Assembly (NCBI GenBank): GCA_019314155.1
Contig: JAFCZV010000070.1
Coordinates: 851 to 9,156, forward strand
Source: Deltaproteobacteria bacterium
GTDB lineage: Bacteria > Desulfobacterota > Desulfobacteria > Desulfobacterales > UBA11574
Reading direction: 5' to 3'
Length of the DNA: 8,306 bases
Part shown: piece by piece, positions 6,140-8,306 of the stretch
How the letters are laid out: each line of letters begins with the position of its first letter
Position numbering within the stretch: position 1 is the first letter of the stretch
The notes under the pieces: generated by a model
Databases searched by the model: none
What the model saw: only the letters and a program-made list of their open reading frames with translations
Told to the model about the DNA's origin: nothing
Made by a program: the position numbers and the translations under genes

Positions 6140-6193
6140 ATTGTTTCATTTAAATCCATAATTATCAGGCGTCTATTTTGTATTGTTTCATTT
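6140..6193. repeat. Pair of 12-nt repeats ATTGTTTCATTT, 42 nt apart
   Basis: Identical ATTGTTTCATTT copies at 6140-6151 and 6182-6193, exactly 42 nt apart. The second lies inside the last codons of the activator gene. The core ATTGTTTCA is also found at 7705-7713, where a related pair again has 42-nt spacing. They may be binding sites of the same regulator. No sigma-54 promoter is visible between here and the NifX-like gene, so their role is uncertain. Confidence 0.4.
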
Positions 6194-7583
6194 TTCTCCA
6201 CAACGTGCTCCGTCCCCACCCCAGCATATCAGCCGTTTTGTTGCGTCGTCCCTTGCTTTTGACCAGTGCTTCTATAATCATATCTCTTTCCAGATACGCC
6301 CACGTTTTTTGGCCGCTTTGTTCGTTGTTGGATTTTACAAATGATGCCGTCCATTCAGACGCTTCACCGGCTTCCGACGTTGAACGGTCATATTGATGCT
6401 TTGTCTCGGCAAGGTAGGCCGGAAGGTGTGTGAATTGTATCTGTCCTCTGGGACAAATATTCACGGCGTATTCGATAATGTTTCTGAGTTCTCTTACATT
6501 TCCGGGAAAAGGATAGTCCATTAAAATCTTGAGAGCCCTCTTGGACAATCGATTGATATCTTTTCGGAATCGTGTTGCAAAAATATTAATAAAGTGATCC
6601 AAGATAAGTCGAATATCGTCTCCCCGCTCCCTCAACGGCGGTAGATGCAATCTCACCACGTTCAACCGATACATCAGGTCTTCTCGAAACTTTCTCTCTT
6701 TAACCATGAGATCAAGATTGCGATGGGTGGCGGCAATGACTCTAACATCGGCCTGAAACCCTTTGGCGGTTCCTAAAGGATAGACCACCTTATCATCCAG
6801 AAACGTTAGAAGTTTAACTTGAAGCTGTAAGGGTAGATCCCCGATCTCTGTAAGATATAGGGTTCCGTTGTGGGCCAGGCGAAATCGTCCAGGTTTGTTT
6901 TCCACCGCACCCGTAAACGCCCCTTTCCGGTGCCCGAATAGTTCGGATTCAAGAAGGGTTTCGGGAAGCGCACCACAGTTGACCTTGACAAATGGGCCTT
7001 TTGCTCGATTGGAAGCTTGGTGGACGGCTTCTGCCAGCACATCTTTACCGGTTCCGGTCTCACCGGTGATCAAAATCGCTGAATCACTTTGAGCAAGTAA
7101 CGGAAGGATTTGAAAAATCCTTGTCATTTCAGGACTCTTTCCGATAAGATGACGATAAGTATATGCTTGGGGTGTCTTGTCATCTACTTCTTTAAGGGGA
7201 CGTAGGTCTTCAACGGTTTCCAGAAAACCGGTCAGATTACCTTCAGTGTCTTTGATAGGAGAGAGGTTGATCAGCACCGGAATCAACTGCCGTTCTCTGT
7301 TGACCATGTCGCTTTCAACGGAAATGGATTCGGAATTTGAATCCATCTTTTTAAGCGGGCATTTCTGTACACACAGCCTGCTTCGCATGATGTGAAAACA
7401 GGGGATTCCTCTTGCATCTTCCATGGAAAAGCCGCTAAGGGCTTCAAAACTACGATTAATCAGCACAATTCGCCGCTGGGTATCAAGTACCACAATACCC
7501 AAAGGAATTTCATCGATCAAAGAAGGCAATTCGATGGAAGTGTCAAATAATCCCTTAATTTGTGTGTGTTGCAATGTGTTCAA
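6165..7583 (-). CDS. PAS-domain sigma-54-dependent transcriptional activator
   Basis: A 472-residue bacterial enhancer-binding protein. The N-terminal PAS domain (about 20-130) contains three cysteines, C62, C71 and C75, so a redox, metal or cofactor sensor is possible. The AAA+ domain (about 144-375) has Walker A GETGTGKD (174-181), the sigma-54 contact loop GAFTGA (221-226), a Walker B region TLYLTEIGDLP (241-251) and arginine-finger region FREDLMYRLN (299-308). The C-terminus is a Fis-type helix-turn-helix (about 436-468, NKTADMLGWGRSTLWRKMKQ). The Walker B Asp is replaced by Thr245 while Glu246 is kept. There is no receiver domain, so control comes through the PAS domain or partner proteins. 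No ATG is in frame before the PAS domain, so the start is TTG at 7583, with only a weak GGA upstream; an earlier non-ATG start is possible because the frame stays open for about 70 nt. It is the likely activator of the promoter at 2792-2808. Confidence 0.9.
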   Translation of the reverse strand: MNTLQHTQIKGLFDTSIELPSLIDEIPLGIVVLDTQRRIVLINRSFEALSGFSMEDARGIPCFHIMRSRLCVQKCPLKKMDSNSESISVESDMVNRERQLIPVLINLSPIKDTEGNLTGFLETVEDLRPLKEVDDKTPQAYTYRHLIGKSPEMTRIFQILPLLAQSDSAILITGETGTGKDVLAEAVHQASNRAKGPFVKVNCGALPETLLESELFGHRKGAFTGAVENKPGRFRLAHNGTLYLTEIGDLPLQLQVKLLTFLDDKVVYPLGTAKGFQADVRVIAATHRNLDLMVKERKFREDLMYRLNVVRLHLPPLRERGDDIRLILDHFINIFATRFRKDINRLSKRALKILMDYPFPGNVRELRNIIEYAVNICPRGQIQFTHLPAYLAETKHQYDRSTSEAGEASEWTASFVKSNNEQSGQKTWAYLERDMIIEALVKSKGRRNKTADMLGWGRSTLWRKMKQYKIDA

Positions 7584-7706
7584 AGTCGAAAGTCCAAACG
7601 ATATATGTAATACTGTCGCCCATTGAAAAATGACCGCTTCAGGTTGTATTAAATTCTTACATCAAAAATTCAAAGCCCCGCGAAGCGTTGGATTTTTTTG
7701 GTCGAT

Positions 7707-7766
7707 TGTTTCAGTTTGTTTTACTCGTATATTTTTTTTCTAAAAAAATGTTTCAATATGTTTTAC
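7707..7766. promoter_or_regulatory. Paired 18-nt elements, probable regulator binding sites
   Basis: TGTTTCAGTTTGTTTTAC (7707-7724) and TGTTTCAATATGTTTTAC (7749-7766) match at 16 of 18 positions and are exactly 42 nt apart, four turns of B-DNA, so both face the same side of the helix. They sit 124-183 nt upstream of the activator start codon. Each is itself a tandem of TGTTTYA heptamers with 10-nt spacing. A related layout, (C)GTTTCA-N5-GTTCA on the minus strand, occurs at 2882-2922. Autoregulation by the activator is an inference. Confidence 0.55.
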
Positions 7767-8079
7767 CATAGATAAAGAAGTTTGTAAATGGAATCTTTCC
7801 CAGTCCAACAAAAACCGTGTGTTTGGTTCTTGATAACATCTAAAAGTTTTTTGTATTTTGAAAAATTGGAAGGCTAATTAAAATAACAGAGAAAAACGAA
7901 AAATTTAAATGGTTGCAAAAGGAGGCAAACTTGATTTTTTTGGAGTAATTAAGCTGACCTTTTGAGTATTTCAAAAGAGAAGCGCAAGCTGCTTCTGTTA
8001 TCAGAAAGCTCCCTAAAATTCTAATTTAATATTGAATCCAGACTATGTGATACCTTGCAACTACCTAAGTTCAGTCAAA

Positions 8080-8108
8080 TTTGTGATACGGTAATATGAT
8101 ATCACAAA
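8080..8108. repeat. Inverted repeat with 9-nt perfect arms
   Basis: TTTGTGATA (8080-8088) and TATCACAAA (8100-8108) are perfect inverted repeats around an 11-nt centre. The half-site resembles a CRP half-site, but the TGTGA and TCACA parts are 15 nt apart instead of 6. It may be an operator or a weak hairpin. Confidence 0.4.
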
Positions 8109-8204
8109 AATTATGCCCTGCTGCTTTCTTGGAATATCTTGCCATAAGCACAACCTGAAATGGCTTAATTTAGATTACATATATCGTATTTCTTACAGAA
8201 ATGC

Positions 8205-8236
8205 AAAAAAGGCAAACCCTGTCAAATGGATTTGCC
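8205..8236 (-). terminator. Probable intrinsic terminator of a gene beyond the right edge
   Basis: Read on the minus strand, GGCAAATCC (8236-8228) pairs with GGGTTTGCC (8219-8211), with one non-Watson-Crick pair, across an 8-nt loop. TTTTTT (8210-8205) follows at once. This is the usual layout of a Rho-independent terminator for transcription entering the window from the right. Confidence 0.7.
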
Positions 8237-8306
8237 CATTTTGAAAAAACGATATCACAGGTTCTGAACCCACTGTTAAAATTTTGGATACATAGCAGAT
8301 ACATGA

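Larger units (their letters stand above)
7584..8306. other. Long AT-rich non-coding region upstream of the activator gene
   Basis: About 720 nt in which I find no convincing gene on either strand; the short frames lack ribosome binding sites and family resemblance. It contains the paired 18-nt elements (7707-7766), an inverted repeat (8080-8108) and a terminator-like hairpin (8205-8236). The activator's own promoter should lie between 7584 and about 7710, but no clear sigma-70 or sigma-54 site could be assigned. A minus-strand gene may end within 8237-8306, but its frame cannot be decided. Confidence 0.6.

Noticed and set aside
7606..7622. Candidate sigma-54 promoter for the activator gene (GG-N10-AC at 7620-7607)
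   Set aside because: Spacing and distance to the paired upstream elements are right, but the essential GC at -12 is AC and the -24 flank is poor.
7909..7965. 18-codon plus-strand ORF starting ATGGTTGCAAAA
   Set aside because: Very short, with no ribosome binding site and no resemblance to known peptides.
8127..8143. TTGGAATATCTTGCCA on the plus strand as a -24/-12 promoter
   Set aside because: GG and GC are 8 nt apart rather than 10, and no gene follows on the plus strand.
8237..8306. C-terminus of a minus-strand gene entering from the right edge
   Set aside because: The terminator at 8205-8236 implies such a gene, but all three frames here are short and none shows a recognisable family, so no CDS is called.

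Overview
This window looks like a regulatory locus from the chromosome of a sulfate-reducer-like Desulfobacterota (deltaproteobacterial) genome. That assignment is an inference. It rests on the dense two-component genes, a PAS-type sigma-54 activator, a free-standing NifX/FeMo-co-family small protein and a DASS-type anion transporter, a mix I associate with that group. No ribosomal or other phylogenetic marker is present. Every convincing gene is on the minus strand, so transcription runs from high to low coordinates.

Right end (7584-8306): a long AT-rich non-coding stretch. It holds a probable intrinsic terminator (8205-8236) for a gene outside the window, a perfect inverted repeat (8080-8108), and two near-identical 18-nt elements exactly 42 nt apart (7707-7766) upstream of the activator gene. 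Next comes the sigma-54 activator (7583-6165; TTG start; PAS, AAA+ and Fis-type HTH domains). It is followed by a four-gene run: NifX-like protein (6090-5758), membrane sensor histidine kinase (5739-4018), receiver-only response regulator (4003-3632) and a second histidine-kinase-like protein whose ATP-binding half is badly degraded (3597-2926).

The 184-nt gap at 2742-2925 is the regulatory centre. It contains a textbook -24/-12 sigma-54 promoter (2792-2808) and, 60-120 nt further upstream, a 21-nt palindrome overlapping a pair of near-identical direct repeats (2870-2922). These repeats resemble the elements near the activator gene. The promoter drives a second run: a 54-residue protein (2741-2577), a pseudo-receiver (2500-1955), a canonical receiver (1958-1500), a CBS-pair protein (1458-904) and a DASS-family permease cut by the window edge (890-1).

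Proposed logic (inference): the Cache-domain kinase senses an extracellular ligand and signals through receivers that have no DNA-binding domain. The PAS-type activator switches on the sigma-54 promoter, so that the transporter is made together with its own set of receiver and CBS regulators. The least familiar element is a short TPR-like motif built around F-A-E-A-G. It ends both receivers of the transporter operon and makes up most of the 54-residue protein, which carries it twice, the second copy apparently cut off by a stop codon.
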